Assembly: GCF_012844455.2 (NCBI RefSeq)
Contig: NZ_JABBCQ020000004.1
Span: 62,001 to 126,000, forward strand
Length of the DNA stretch: 64,000 nt
Source of the DNA: Comamonas suwonensis
Lineage (GTDB): Bacteria; Pseudomonadota; Gammaproteobacteria; Burkholderiales; Burkholderiaceae_C
Direction: 5' to 3'
Under the pieces are notes generated by a model. That model worked only from the letters and a program-made list of their open reading frames with translations. It did not search any database and had not been told where the DNA came from. The translations under genes were made by a program, and so were the position numbers. This document shows, in pieces, positions 56,201 to 64,000 of the stretch (position 1 is its first letter; each line of letters begins with the position of its first letter).

Positions 56201-57070
56201 CTGATGGATGTACACATGCCTAATATGGATGGCATGCAGGCCACACGCGCCATACGCCAGCAGCCCGCCCTGCACAACCTGCCGGTGATTGCACTGACCG
56301 CTCAGGCCCGCACGGAAGACCGCGAGGCCATTGAAGCTGCGGGCATGAATGCGCACCTGAGCAAGCCCATTGATGACAAGCTGCTCTATGAAACGCTATG
56401 CCAGTGGATGGCACCTGATGCCTCTTCAGCTCAGCCCCAGCAGGCAAGCACTCCCGCTTTTGACCTGTCTCAGATGCAGCAGCGCTTTCGCGGCAACACC
56501 AATCTGATCAGCCGCGTGCTCAATGGCTTTGCACGTGACTTCGTTGAGGCACCATCCCACCTGCAGGAATACCTGTCGCAAAGCCGCTGGCAAGACCTGG
56601 CCATGCTGGCCCATACCCTCAAAGGCTCACTGGGCTATCTGGGCGCACCGGCCTTGATGGAACAGGCCTCTCAGATTGAATCGGCCTGCCGCACGCCTCA
56701 GGGCATCATGAGTCTGTCTCCGCAGTCACACCAGCATCTGCAACAGCAAGTGCCGGTCTTCGCCGAGCAACTGGCGCAACTGCTCAAGCAGCTGCCAGAA
56801 GCCGGGGCAGAGACTACGTCCCCTGCTCCTGCCGTGCCCGCCAGCTCTCTTGCAGAAGTCGACGTCATTATTGAAGAGCTGCGCCAGCTCATTACTGATG
56901 GCAACTATGCCGCCGTGGAAGGGTTTGAGCGCCTGCAGCACCAGCTGGATCACCGTCGGCATGGCGCGCAGTTACAGAGAATTCGCAAAAATATCGAAGA
57001 TCTGGAGGCTGATGCGGCCTTGCAGGACCTGGACCTGCTCAAGCAACAGCTGCATCAGACGGCCATCTGA
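53279..57070 (+). CDS. Multi-PAS hybrid sensor histidine kinase/response regulator with Hpt
   Basis: A 1263-residue soluble hybrid kinase. PAS domains begin near residue 10 ([20 protein letters not shown]), 150 ([20 protein letters not shown]), 270 and 390. The HisKA phospho-acceptor His is near 530 ([19 protein letters not shown]), followed by HATPase motifs ([25 protein letters not shown]). Two receivers have their Asp near 829 ([13 protein letters not shown]) and 975 ([13 protein letters not shown]). A C-terminal Hpt has His near 1110 ([13 protein letters not shown]). No transmembrane segment is seen, so the signal is cytoplasmic or redox/ligand. It is paired with the following GGDEF gene. 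Start ATG 53279; an earlier TTG/GTG cannot be excluded. Confidence 0.9.
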   Translation: MSDQLLYRHFLDHFADAFFLHDDCGQLLDINMQACESLGYSREEMLNLKVLNFSHDHDERALIALWNSMEPGFNTVLENQHQRKNGTIYPVEVKIACQLVEGRKLFYAMARDISERVRREEEIRQLNIELEQRWKDSSRLLNSVMRDTPDIVFVKDLDGRYLFSNPAADKVAGFAEGTLIGKTDQDIWGGNNNFATDDSRAIHSEKPIISEGYVKMDGRKCLFQSIKSPYHDENGNVIGLLGIARDITSLRATEKELRTSNHFLRRAERLSRIGSWRLDLKTGEFWASEMMYEINGADPKGPQLTPDDLRRLMPPEDHARVAAAINLCAQTGQSYALDVTHTTPDRGSFPASILGQADRDAQGNIIGISGVVQDLSEREAAKQRLEAVADNLPSGAIFRLENNEGAQRLSYISAGVEKLMGIKATAIIANQQVYLDRIHPSDIALYKLLMEEAKQQNKLFDHSFRIIRPNGIMRWLRCRSAPRHTETGTVWDGILLDISREREAELALQQAKEAAETAERTKSEFLATMSHEIRTPMNTVIGMTRLMQQTPLSPKQRNYLDKVELSANALLSIINDILDYSKIEAGMLELESVEFALDDILETVSAVTTLKAEEKGLEIVYSVSPEVPRHLCGDPLRLSQVLNNLVSNAIKFTHQGEVVVSIEKERPAIARASTGVDEVQTLLITVRDTGIGMNQAQIQQLFRPFSQADSQTTRRYGGTGLGLAICNRLVQLMGGRFDVFSAPGRGSTFRFAVQMMATSQPTKRPQIYRVGAANRVLIVDDNASARDILSTMVRGFGMRTDAVDSGDKALAALHLASHSGSPYDLVLMDWRMPGMDGLEAARRIREVEHLATIPAVLMVTAYGRDEVQRQAEQLGLQGLLTKPVTESVLFNSILEILQAHSPGYQAAAAPSMADISPSKRYPELKGKRVLVVDDNALNREVAADFLDLVGIQVELATDGEQALKVLERQSFDLVLMDVHMPNMDGMQATRAIRQQPALHNLPVIALTAQARTEDREAIEAAGMNAHLSKPIDDKLLYETLCQWMAPDASSAQPQQASTPAFDLSQMQQRFRGNTNLISRVLNGFARDFVEAPSHLQEYLSQSRWQDLAMLAHTLKGSLGYLGAPALMEQASQIESACRTPQGIMSLSPQSHQHLQQQVPVFAEQLAQLLKQLPEAGAETTSPAPAVPASSLAEVDVIIEELRQLITDGNYAAVEGFERLQHQLDHRRHGAQLQRIRKNIEDLEADAALQDLDLLKQQLHQTAI

Positions 57071-57109
57071 CTCTGCGCACCTTTGTCCTCTATCTGTAAA
57101 GCACGGCCT

Positions 57110-58039
57110 ATGTTGGAAGTTCTGGAACAAGACCAGCCCACACTGCTCATCGTTGACGACGAGCGTGTCAACCGCACCATGCTGGCAGAGCTTCTGGGTC
57201 AGCAATACCGGGTTCTGCTGGCCAAGGATGGCCATAGCGCCCTGACCATTGCCAGCCGTGAGGCCCACCGCCTGATGCTGATTTTGCTTGACGTCAGCAT
57301 GCCCGGCATGGATGGCTATGAAGTGCTGGCTCAGTTACGCAGCAATGATGCTACGGCCGCAATCGCTATTATTTTCATCACCGGTCAAAGCGATGCCGCC
57401 GCCGAAGAGTACGGCCTGCGCCTTGGCGCAGCAGACTATGTCTCCAAACCCATTCGCCCCGCCGTGGTGAGTGTGCGCGTACGCAACCAGATTCAGATGG
57501 CCCAGCAGCGCCAAGCACTGGAGCGCCTGGCCCATGTGGACGGGCTGACCAGCCTCTCCAACCGCCGCCACTTTGATGACATGCTGCAGCGCACCAGCCG
57601 CCGCTGCATGCGCACCGGCGAGGTCCTGGGACTGGCGCTGATCGATATTGACCATTTCAAGCAATACAACGACCAATACGGCCATTTGCAAGGGGATGAA
57701 GCTCTTAAATCTGTAGCATCAACACTGGCACGCCATGCCCGGCGCTCTTTCGATATTGCAGCCCGCTTTGGTGGCGAAGAATTTGCGCTCATCCTGCCCG
57801 GCAATAGCGAGCCACAGACGCTGGTCGAGCAGTTTCGCGAAAGCGTGGCCCAGCTGTGCATAGCCCATGCCGCATCTGACGTAGCAAAGCACCTGACAGT
57901 CAGTTGCGGAGTACTCACCATCACACAGCCCACACCAGAAACCTTTGAGAAATGGCTGCAAAAAGTCGATGAACTACTCTACAAAGCCAAAACACAAGGC
58001 CGCAATCAGGTGCAGTCCGCGCTTTATGCGAAAAATTGA
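57110..58039 (+). CDS. Receiver-GGDEF diguanylate cyclase
   Basis: A 309-residue response regulator. Receiver domain TLLIVDDERVNRTMLAELLG with phospho-acceptor Asp in LILLDVSMPGMDGYEVL, then a GGDEF domain with active-site RFGGEEFALILPG. An RxxD inhibitory site (RSFD) lies five residues before GGEEF, so product inhibition by c-di-GMP is likely. The protein makes c-di-GMP when phosphorylated; the hybrid kinase 39 bp upstream is the obvious partner. Start ATG 57110 (MLEVLEQDQP); a TTG at 57083 is possible. Confidence 0.92.
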   Translation: MLEVLEQDQPTLLIVDDERVNRTMLAELLGQQYRVLLAKDGHSALTIASREAHRLMLILLDVSMPGMDGYEVLAQLRSNDATAAIAIIFITGQSDAAAEEYGLRLGAADYVSKPIRPAVVSVRVRNQIQMAQQRQALERLAHVDGLTSLSNRRHFDDMLQRTSRRCMRTGEVLGLALIDIDHFKQYNDQYGHLQGDEALKSVASTLARHARRSFDIAARFGGEEFALILPGNSEPQTLVEQFRESVAQLCIAHAASDVAKHLTVSCGVLTITQPTPETFEKWLQKVDELLYKAKTQGRNQVQSALYAKN

Positions 58040-58097
58040 CACCCCCGCACGCCCCTGCAAAAGATGAGTGCCAGCCAGCCGCACTATCATTGAAAAC

Positions 58098-58904
58098 ATG
58101 CTTTCCCAACCGCTCACCGCAGCCAGCCCCATGGCCTGGATTCTGGCCATTGCGGCAGCCATTGCCTACGCCCTCCCCGCACTTACCACGCAACACCTGC
58201 AAGAAACAGGCGCGCGCCGCTGCTTGCGTCTGGCCTGGGCCTTGCACGCCTTGTTTCTGGGCTGGGGCCTGCTGGGCGAGTTTCCGCGCTTTGGCTTCGC
58301 ACCCGCACTCTCCATCACGGCCTGGCTGGTGCTGACCGTCTATGTGGTCGAGCAGCAGCTCTACCCCCAGCTCAGCTCGCGCTGGCCGCTTTCCATCATG
58401 GGCAGCCTGGCGGTGTTGCTGGCCGTGGTGTTTCCGGGCTCTCCCCTGCATGTCGATGCCTCGCCCTGGCTACCGCTGCATCTGGCCCTTGGCATTGCAT
58501 CGTACGGACTGTTTGCCGCAGCCGTTGTCCACGCCGCGCTGATGGGCCATGCCGAGCGGCAGATGCGCCAAGGCGCCGACCATGATGGAGGCCTGCCTCT
58601 ACTCACGCTGGAGCGCCTGACGTTCCGCTTTGTGGGCGCAGGCTTTGTCTTGCTGACCGCCACGCTGGCTGCTGGCTGGTTTTTTGGTGAGCAGCTTTAT
58701 GGCAAGAGCTGGGTGTGGAATCACAAATCCGTTTTCTCCCTGCTCTCCTGGATCGCTTTTGCAGTACTGCTGTTTGGCCGCAATCGCTTTGGCTGGCGTG
58801 GGCAAAGCGCCGTGCGCGTGCTGTATATCGGTGCCATCTTTCTGCTGCTAGCCTATGTGGGCTCGCGCTTTGTCGCTGAAGTTCTGCTGGAGCGCGTCGC
58901 ATGA
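58098..58904 (+). CDS. ypjD: YpjD/CcsA-like cytochrome c assembly-type membrane protein
   Basis: A 268-residue protein with about eight hydrophobic helices. The heme-handling WWD-like region of the CcsA/HemX group is relaxed, but LALGIASYGLFAAAVVHAAL and WNHKSVFSLLSWIAFAVLLF match the YpjD branch. In E. coli ypjD is next to ffh; here ffh lies about 5 kb upstream behind the kinase and GGDEF genes. Start ATG 58098 (MLSQPLTAASP). The stop overlaps the next gene. Confidence 0.82.
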   Translation: MLSQPLTAASPMAWILAIAAAIAYALPALTTQHLQETGARRCLRLAWALHALFLGWGLLGEFPRFGFAPALSITAWLVLTVYVVEQQLYPQLSSRWPLSIMGSLAVLLAVVFPGSPLHVDASPWLPLHLALGIASYGLFAAAVVHAALMGHAERQMRQGADHDGGLPLLTLERLTFRFVGAGFVLLTATLAAGWFFGEQLYGKSWVWNHKSVFSLLSWIAFAVLLFGRNRFGWRGQSAVRVLYIGAIFLLLAYVGSRFVAEVLLERVA

Positions 58905-59152
58905 AGTACCTGCTTGTCTTGCTGGTCATCGTGGTGGCCGTCGGCATCTGGCGCAACAAGCGCAGGGACGAAGTCGCTGAGCGCAAAACGGCTGGCACCA
59001 GGCCTGCACCCGCCCTCAAGCAACCGCAAAACATGGTGGCCTGCGCCCACTGCGGCCTTCACCTCCCTCAGGCAGATGCAGTGACCGATGGCGAAAACCA
59101 TTACTACTGCAGCGCAGAGCACCGCAGCCTGGCGCAGCAATCCCGGCACTGA
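58901..59152 (+). CDS. PP0621-like small protein with Cys motif
   Basis: An 83-residue protein: N-terminal membrane helix (KYLLVLLVIVVAVGIW), then a basic linker and a C-terminal zinc-finger-like pattern (MVACAHCGLHLPQADAV, YYCSAEHR). It matches the PP0621 family in layout. Function unknown. ATGA overlap with ypjD and a 4-base gap to pilS make one transcript. Confidence 0.75.
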   Translation: MKYLLVLLVIVVAVGIWRNKRRDEVAERKTAGTRPAPALKQPQNMVACAHCGLHLPQADAVTDGENHYYCSAEHRSLAQQSRH

Positions 59153-59156
59153 AACC

Positions 59157-60959
59157 ATGGTGAATTCCGCTTCGCCCTGGCAGCACACCGCCATTCCGCT
59201 GGATACCGCCATTAGCCGCCGGGCCGATGCCAGCCTCAATGCCCCGTTTGTGCGCCTGTGGCAGGCATTTTTAAGCGGCCGTATTTTTCTGGCACTGGCC
59301 TTAATCTTGCTGCAAGCGCTGAATCTGCAATTGCAAAACATCAGCTCGCCACTGGTCTGGCTGGTCTGCATTGTCTATCTGATTCTGACTACGGTGCTGC
59401 GACTGTTGGCAGGCAAGCATCTGCCCGCGCCGCGTGCCGCCCTGCAATGGCTGCCGGTGATCGGCGTAGACATTGCCGTGATTTTTTTGCTGCAGATTTT
59501 CCAGGTGGGATCGCTCAACTACACCGCTCTGCTGGCCATTCCCATCCTGATTTCGGCAGCGCTGGGCGGCCTGATGCTCGCGTTTGGGACCACGGCCTGT
59601 ATTACGCTGCTAACGCTGGCCCACACCTTCTGGCTCTACCGAGGCGGGCTCAGCGATGCCGCTCAGGCCTACTATCAGACCGCATTTTCTTCGGCAGGCT
59701 ATTTCTGCGTAGCCTATCTCACGCACGAGCTGGCCAAACGCGTCAGGCGCGAGCGCTCTCAGGCACTGTTCAACCGCCTGCGCACCCAGACACAGGAGCA
59801 GGTCAACAGCCTGGTCATCAACCATTTCTCGGATGGTGTGCTGGTGGTCGACTCCAGCCTGCAAGTGCTGCAGGCCAACCCCGCCGCTCTGCAATTGCTG
59901 AATCTGCCACCTGAACACACCCAGCCCTTCTCTCTGCAAGCACATAGCGGATGGGCGCCTTTGGCGGATGCCGCGCAGGCCAGCTTTGCCCACGCCCGCC
60001 CTTTGTCGGCCACGATTCACCTGCAGGCCACCGAGCATCGCGGCCCCACCGGAATCAATGTGCGCACCCGCATCACCGAAGTTGCCGCACCCTATCTGGA
60101 TGAAGAACCTCAAACTGAGCCCGGCCACTCACTCTGCGTCATGTTTTTGCATGACCTGCGCGAGATGGAAGCACAGCTGCGCACCGAAAAACTGGCATCC
60201 ATGGGCCGTATGTCTGCGGCCGTGGCGCATGAGATACGCAACCCACTGGCTGCCATTACGCAAGCCAATGCGCTGTTGGCCGAAGACCTCGTCAGCCAGC
60301 CCGGACCCCAGCAGCTTTGCCGCATCGTGGGCCAGAACGCTGAGCGGCTGGCTCGCATTGCCGAAGAAATTCTCAATCTGACACGCGTGCAGCAGGGTGT
60401 AGAAACCCATCAGGGCCAGTCCCTGCCGCTCGATACCCTGCTCACCCAGATCAGCAACGAATGGCGCGGGCAGTCCACGCCATCTCGCCAGCTGTTGCTT
60501 CAGCTCAATGCAAGCACACGGCATATCGTGTTTGATGAGGAGCATCTGCGCCGCGTGCTGATCAATCTGCTGGACAATGCCCAGCGCCACCGCAGTCATA
60601 CAGACAATGAGGCCGGCCTGCAATTGGTCAGCGGCCACGGCCCGCTGAATACCCAGATGCCTGGCCTGCCTGAAGACGATATCTGCTGGTTCATGGTCTG
60701 GAGCAACGGCGCACCGCTGGAAGCCAGCGTAGAGCGCCACCTGTTCGAGCCGTTTTTCTCCTCGCAAAGCCGCTCCAGCGGTCTGGGTCTGTATATCTGC
60801 CGTGAGCTCTGTCAGCGCTACGATGCAACCATTCGCTACCTGCGCCTTGCCCGCAGCGCGCCAGAAGGTGATATCGATGGCAATGCATTTATCGTGACCC
60901 TGCGCAGCGGCCCGTCGACCCTCGCAAGCCGCACTCTTTTTGACTCAATCATGGTGTAA
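59157..60959 (+). CDS. pilS: Sensor histidine kinase PilS
   Basis: A 600-residue membrane kinase of the type IV pilin regulation pair. About six hydrophobic helices lie in the first 200 residues (FLALALILLQALNLQL, VWLVCIVYLILTTVLRLL). Next come a PAS-like segment (INHFSDGVLVVDSSLQVLQA), the HisKA His in MSAAVAHEIRNPLAAITQAN, and the ATPase boxes (NLLDNAQRHR; SSGLGLYICRELCQRY). In Pseudomonas PilS controls pilA with PilR through sigma-54. Start ATG 59157 (MVNSASPWQHT). pilR follows immediately. Confidence 0.92.
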   Translation: MVNSASPWQHTAIPLDTAISRRADASLNAPFVRLWQAFLSGRIFLALALILLQALNLQLQNISSPLVWLVCIVYLILTTVLRLLAGKHLPAPRAALQWLPVIGVDIAVIFLLQIFQVGSLNYTALLAIPILISAALGGLMLAFGTTACITLLTLAHTFWLYRGGLSDAAQAYYQTAFSSAGYFCVAYLTHELAKRVRRERSQALFNRLRTQTQEQVNSLVINHFSDGVLVVDSSLQVLQANPAALQLLNLPPEHTQPFSLQAHSGWAPLADAAQASFAHARPLSATIHLQATEHRGPTGINVRTRITEVAAPYLDEEPQTEPGHSLCVMFLHDLREMEAQLRTEKLASMGRMSAAVAHEIRNPLAAITQANALLAEDLVSQPGPQQLCRIVGQNAERLARIAEEILNLTRVQQGVETHQGQSLPLDTLLTQISNEWRGQSTPSRQLLLQLNASTRHIVFDEEHLRRVLINLLDNAQRHRSHTDNEAGLQLVSGHGPLNTQMPGLPEDDICWFMVWSNGAPLEASVERHLFEPFFSSQSRSSGLGLYICRELCQRYDATIRYLRLARSAPEGDIDGNAFIVTLRSGPSTLASRTLFDSIMV

Positions 60960-60964
60960 GCCTA

Positions 60965-62455
60965 GTGACTTTTTTGCCTACTGCATCCACAAGTGCCACC
61001 ATTTTGGTGGTCGATGATGAGCCCGATCTGCGCACACTGTATGAGTTGACCTTGCTCAGGGAGGGTTATCGCGTAGAGACAGCCGGATCGGTACAAGAAG
61101 GCTCAGCACAGCTGCAAAGCCAGCACTTTGATGTGGTGATCACCGACATGCGACTGCCCGACGGCGTTGGCATGGAGCTGCTGCTGCTGCTACGCGAGCA
61201 GTCGCGCACCGAGCGCTGTATCGTCATGACCGCCTATGGCTCGGCCGAAAATGCGGTCGAGGCCTTGCGCGCAGGCGCGTTTGACTATCTGACCAAGCCT
61301 GTAGACCTGCGTCAGTTCCGCCAGGTCGTTGCCTCTGCCGTCCAAGGCATTGGGGCCGTGCCCGCCCCCGCCTCCCCCCAGGCTTCTGCAACCGCAGCCA
61401 GTGGCAACCAGGATCTCAATGCCAGCGCCCTGCAGGCACTGGTCGGTAACTCTCAGGCCATGCAACGGGTCAAACAGCGTATTGCCAAGGTCGCCAAGGG
61501 AATGGCCCCAGTGCTAATTCATGGCGAGTCCGGCACGGGTAAAGAACTGGTGGCCCGCGCCCTGCACGCCTGCAGCCAGCGCGCCAATGGTCCCATGGTG
61601 GCTGTGAACTGCGGCGCCATTCCTGAAAACCTGCTGGAGGCCGAATTCTTCGGCGCCCGCAAAGGCTCATACACCGGTGCGACACAAGACAGGCCCGGCT
61701 ACTTTCAGGCCGCACAGGGCGGCACGCTGTTTCTCGATGAAATTGGCGACCTGCCGCTGGCCATGCAGGCCAAGCTGCTGCGCGCCATTCAGGAGCGCAA
61801 GATTCGCCCTTTGGGCAGCACGCAGGAAGAGTCTGTCGATGTCCGCATCGTCAGCGCTACCCACCGTGATCTGGGCACCGAAGTTCAGACCGGAAACTTC
61901 CGTCAGGACTTGTTCTACCGCCTCAATGTCATTGAAATCGAGCTACCCGCCCTGCGTGAGCGCCGCGAAGACCTGAGCCTGCTGTGTCAGGCTCTGCTCA
62001 AGAAACTGGCCAAAGAATCGGGGCTGGTCACGCCTGCACTGGATGAAATAAGCCTCGCCCAGATCGCCTTGCTCCCCCTGCCCGGCAATGTGCGCGAGCT
62101 GGAAAATGTGCTGCACCGCGCGATTGCGCTGGGCGATGATGGCCCGCTGCGCATTCCGCCAAGCGGCCAGCCGCAGGGCAACGAAAACGCAGCCAGCGGG
62201 GCATTGACTGCTGTGCCGCCCCCCCTTCAAGAAGCACCTGCAGAAAGCCCTGCGGGCCTGCCCGAAAATCTGCAAGGCTGGCTGGACGAGCAAGAACGCA
62301 GCATTCTGGTCAGGGCACTGCAGGACAATGGTTTCAACCGCACCGCGACTGCGGCAAGACTCGGCATCAGCCTGCGCCAGATTCGCTACCGGATTGACCG
62401 TCTGGGTATAGACCTGCCCGCCGAGGGCGGCAAGCACCAAACTGACAATGCCTGA
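60965..62455 (+). CDS. pilR: Sigma-54-dependent response regulator PilR
   Basis: A 496-residue NtrC-type activator. Receiver domain (TILVVDDEPDLRTLYELTLL; Asp in DVVITDMRLPDG), AAA+ domain with Walker A GESGTGKELVARALHACS and GARKGSYTGATQDRPGYF in place of the usual GAFTGA loop surroundings, LFLDEIGDLPLAMQAKLLRA Walker B, and a Fis-type helix-turn-helix at the C-terminus (NGFNRTATAARLGISLRQIR). Start GTG 60965. The stop overlaps ampD by 8 bases. Confidence 0.94.
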   Translation: MTFLPTASTSATILVVDDEPDLRTLYELTLLREGYRVETAGSVQEGSAQLQSQHFDVVITDMRLPDGVGMELLLLLREQSRTERCIVMTAYGSAENAVEALRAGAFDYLTKPVDLRQFRQVVASAVQGIGAVPAPASPQASATAASGNQDLNASALQALVGNSQAMQRVKQRIAKVAKGMAPVLIHGESGTGKELVARALHACSQRANGPMVAVNCGAIPENLLEAEFFGARKGSYTGATQDRPGYFQAAQGGTLFLDEIGDLPLAMQAKLLRAIQERKIRPLGSTQEESVDVRIVSATHRDLGTEVQTGNFRQDLFYRLNVIEIELPALRERREDLSLLCQALLKKLAKESGLVTPALDEISLAQIALLPLPGNVRELENVLHRAIALGDDGPLRIPPSGQPQGNENAASGALTAVPPPLQEAPAESPAGLPENLQGWLDEQERSILVRALQDNGFNRTATAARLGISLRQIRYRIDRLGIDLPAEGGKHQTDNA

Positions 62456-63086
62456 TTCTGTGCCGCACGACGCATCCCCATTGCCAGAAAAATCGCCAAA
62501 GAAGTCTTTGGACTGGTCTTCCGGCTGGTACCAGCCTGCCCGGCAACTTGCCTCTCCCAACTATGGTCCGCGCCCTGATGGCGCACTGATCGACCTTGTC
62601 GTTGTTCACTCCATCAGCCTGCCGCCGGGTCAGTACGGAACGGGGGCCGTTCAGCAGCTTTTCAGCAATCAGCTGGACTGGGACGCCCACCCTTACTACC
62701 AAGGCATTCGCGGACTGGAAGTGTCATCTCACTTCTTTATTACCCGCGATGGCGAGATCTGGCAATTTGTCAGCTGCGATGACCGTGCATGGCACGCCGG
62801 CATCAGCCAGTGGCGAGGCCGTGACCGCTGCAACGACGACTCTATTGGCATTGAACTCGAAGGCCTTGAAGGCCTGAGCTTTGAAGCCCCTCAATATCAG
62901 GCCTTGCAGCAGCTTTGCCAGTCCATTGCCGCGCAATACGCTATTCGCTACATCGCCGGCCACGAGCACATTGCACCGGGACGCAAGCAAGACCCCGGCC
63001 CTGGCTTTGACTGGGCGCAACTTCAGCAGCGGCTGAGCGCTGATAGCGGCACACAGGCCTGGGAATTCCCTTCGCGACCAGCCTGA
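62448..63086 (+). CDS. ampD: 1,6-anhydro-N-acetylmuramyl-L-alanine amidase AmpD
   Basis: A 212-residue cytoplasmic zinc amidase of peptidoglycan recycling. Zinc and catalytic residues are visible in VVVHSISLPPG (His54), SHFFITRDGEIWQFV, and GHEHIAPGRKQDPGPGFDW. The extended C-terminus beyond GFDW is short. Loss of AmpD in other species raises AmpC beta-lactamase; no ampC or ampR is in the window. Overlaps pilR. Confidence 0.95.
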   Translation: MPDSVPHDASPLPEKSPKKSLDWSSGWYQPARQLASPNYGPRPDGALIDLVVVHSISLPPGQYGTGAVQQLFSNQLDWDAHPYYQGIRGLEVSSHFFITRDGEIWQFVSCDDRAWHAGISQWRGRDRCNDDSIGIELEGLEGLSFEAPQYQALQQLCQSIAAQYAIRYIAGHEHIAPGRKQDPGPGFDWAQLQQRLSADSGTQAWEFPSRPA

Positions 63087-63106
63087 ACCTCAGAGACCGC
63101 ACATAT

Positions 63107-63134
63107 ATCAGGAGCATGTAGCGCCTGATTTTCA
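63107..63134 (+). terminator. Probable terminator after ampD
   Basis: atcagg and cctgat arms with an inner gc/gc pair, followed by ttttcaatgtttt. Imperfect, with a loop of about five bases. Confidence 0.5.
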
Positions 63135-63176
63135 ATGTTTTCAGATCTATACATGACTGAAGTGCCCTGTTGAATT

Positions 63177-63196
63177 GCGCAAGCTGCTCATCTTTT
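63177..63196 (-). repeat. Short repeat unit in the nrdA leader region
   Basis: gcgcaagctgctcatctttt resembles 51441 onward (gcgcaagcagctcatttttc). Degenerate member of the family. Confidence 0.4.
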
Positions 63197-63440
63197 AAGA
63201 GTAACCACTTCGACTTCTGGGTTCACATTCAAGCCCTCACTGTCAATGGCGCGCACGCAACATCTGTCGCCTGTACCAAACACCTAAATTTTTTACAAAT
63301 TTACGGCACGTAATCTGCTGCACCGCAACCACGCCACAGCCCTTGATTCATGCGGTATGAAGGCTTTTTTCAAGCTGTCAAGCGGCTGCTCAAATGTCCA
63401 TTTCAGTAGTTTCATCAGGTCAGCAAGATTGAAGAGCGAT

Positions 63441-63456
63441 ACACTACCGGTAGTGT
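63441..63456. promoter_or_regulatory. NrdR-like box 1
   Basis: Perfect 16-base palindrome acactaccggtagtgt, matching the acaCwAtATaTwGtgt pattern of NrdR boxes at the outer positions. Upstream of nrdA. Confidence 0.7.
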
Positions 63457-63471
63457 TTGAGAGCGCCTTAG

Positions 63472-63487
63472 ACCCCACATCTAGTGT
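63472..63487. promoter_or_regulatory. NrdR-like box 2
   Basis: accccacatctagtgt, weaker but in phase: 15 bases separate it from box 1, giving the three-turn spacing seen for paired NrdR boxes. Confidence 0.6.
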
Positions 63488-63551
63488 TTACAAGTTGTGC
63501 ACACCCTGTGCAAACCATGTGTAGACCTTGGCGCCAAATCTTGTTCTTGAC

Positions 63552-63572
63552 GGCCTGCCCAGAGTGCAGGCC
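63552..63572 (+). other. Leader hairpin before nrdA
   Basis: Arms ggcctgc and gcaggcc with a seven-base loop, ending 28 bases before the nrdA ribosome binding site. A DnaA-box-like ctatccaca lies at 63581-63589. Confidence 0.5.
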
Positions 63573-63608
63573 TTTGTCTGCTATCCACAAACTGATTCCG
63601 AGGAACTT

Positions 63609-64000
63609 ATGCAAGAAGCGTTGAACTCACTGCCTTCTGCCGCGCCTGTCAGCGCAGCTGATTCTTCCTCCCCCAACGACAACTACCAGATCATTCGCCG
63701 CAGCGGTGATGTGGTGGCGTTCGCCCCCCAGAAGATTGCCATCGCCCTGACCAAGGCCTTTCTGGCCGTGCGCGGCGCACAAGGCGCTGCTTCTGCCAGC
63801 GTTCGCGATACCGTCAACGAACTGACCGAAGGCGTGGTCCGCGCCCTGCTGCGTTCGCGCCCTGAAGGCGGCACCTTCCACATTGAAGACGTGCAAGACC
63901 AGGTTGAGCTGGGCCTGATGCGCGGTGGTCACCAGGATGTGGCTCGCGCCTATGTGCTGTACCGCGAGCGCCGCAACCAGGAGCGCGCCGAGCATAAGAA
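63609..64000 (+). CDS. nrdA: Ribonucleoside-diphosphate reductase alpha subunit, N-terminus (partial)
   Basis: The first 130 codons. The ATP-cone activity-site domain is visible (YQIIRRSGDVVAFAPQKIAI, then VEDQ-like FHIEDVQDQVELGLM). Class I enzymes of this type reduce ribonucleotides to deoxyribonucleotides. Start ATG 63609 behind GAGGAAC. The rest lies past the right edge. The leader with paired NrdR boxes fits transcriptional control by NrdR. Confidence 0.9.
   Translation, partial: MQEALNSLPSAAPVSAADSSSPNDNYQIIRRSGDVVAFAPQKIAIALTKAFLAVRGAQGAASASVRDTVNELTEGVVRALLRSRPEGGTFHIEDVQDQVELGLMRGGHQDVARAYVLYRERRNQERAEHK

Noticed and set aside
63293..63478. 61-codon open frame on the minus strand upstream of nrdA
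   Set aside because: Overlaps the NrdR-like boxes and promoter region; no recognisable family.

Overview
The window is a densely coded, GC-rich chromosomal segment of a beta-proteobacterium, most likely Comamonadaceae and closest in character to Comamonas. The support is a Pil/Chp chemosensory operon plus PilSR, a dusB-fis pair, two Bug-type (TctC) binding proteins, a benzoylformate decarboxylase module, and intergenic repeats of a type I associate with Comamonas, Delftia and Acidovorax. No genus was confirmed by a search. I see no insertion sequence, prophage, CRISPR array, integrase or rRNA gene. Both ends cut through genes: chpA on the left and nrdA on the right.

Layout. 1-8818 (minus) is the type IV pilus chemosensory operon pilG-pilH-pilI-pilJ-chpA. 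8869-12197 holds rubredoxin, thiD-hemL (overlapping) and tag. 12336-20816 is housekeeping and envelope: an amino-acid permease, a PAP2-type membrane protein, a membrane-anchored cytochrome c, purH, fis-dusB, a D-Ala-D-Ala dipeptidase lipoprotein, a DedA-type membrane protein and an outer-membrane-like protein. 21237-24368 has a Bug protein, nadC and an NrtR-like regulator with a degenerate Nudix box. 24845-26675 is a pair of SDR-family genes. 26739-33840 has ychF, a MOSC protein, a Ubi-type hydroxylase, dsbC, an M61 peptidase and an enoyl-CoA hydratase. Two identical tRNA(CAU) genes follow, each with its own terminator. 34497-39536 is an aromatic-acid module: MFS transporter, LysR regulator, benzoylformate decarboxylase and a second Bug protein. 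39652-44312 is molybdenum handling: modE divergent from modA-modB-modC, then fdhD. After miaB comes a cluster I consider the least explained part of the window (46452-50638): a helical-repeat protein with a displaced C-terminus, a PcfJ-like protein and a membrane-anchored DUF1266-like protein. 50707-63086 has an NlpC/P60 lipoprotein, ffh, a 1263-residue hybrid kinase with its GGDEF partner, a ypjD/ccsA-like gene, a PP0621-like protein, pilS-pilR and ampD. nrdA begins at 63609 behind a leader with two NrdR-like boxes.

How the genes work together. ChpA-PilGHIJ and PilSR are the two classical control systems of type IV pili. ModE has a perfect palindrome in front of modA, and a strong terminator lies between modA and modBC, so molybdate uptake looks regulated at two points. 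FdhD downstream links it to molybdoenzyme maturation. The NrtR-like protein beside nadC suggests local control of NAD synthesis. Two repeat families are spread over the intergenic regions: a core like gatagctgcttgcgcttt (eight copies noted) and a larger element immediately 3' of hemL and nadC.
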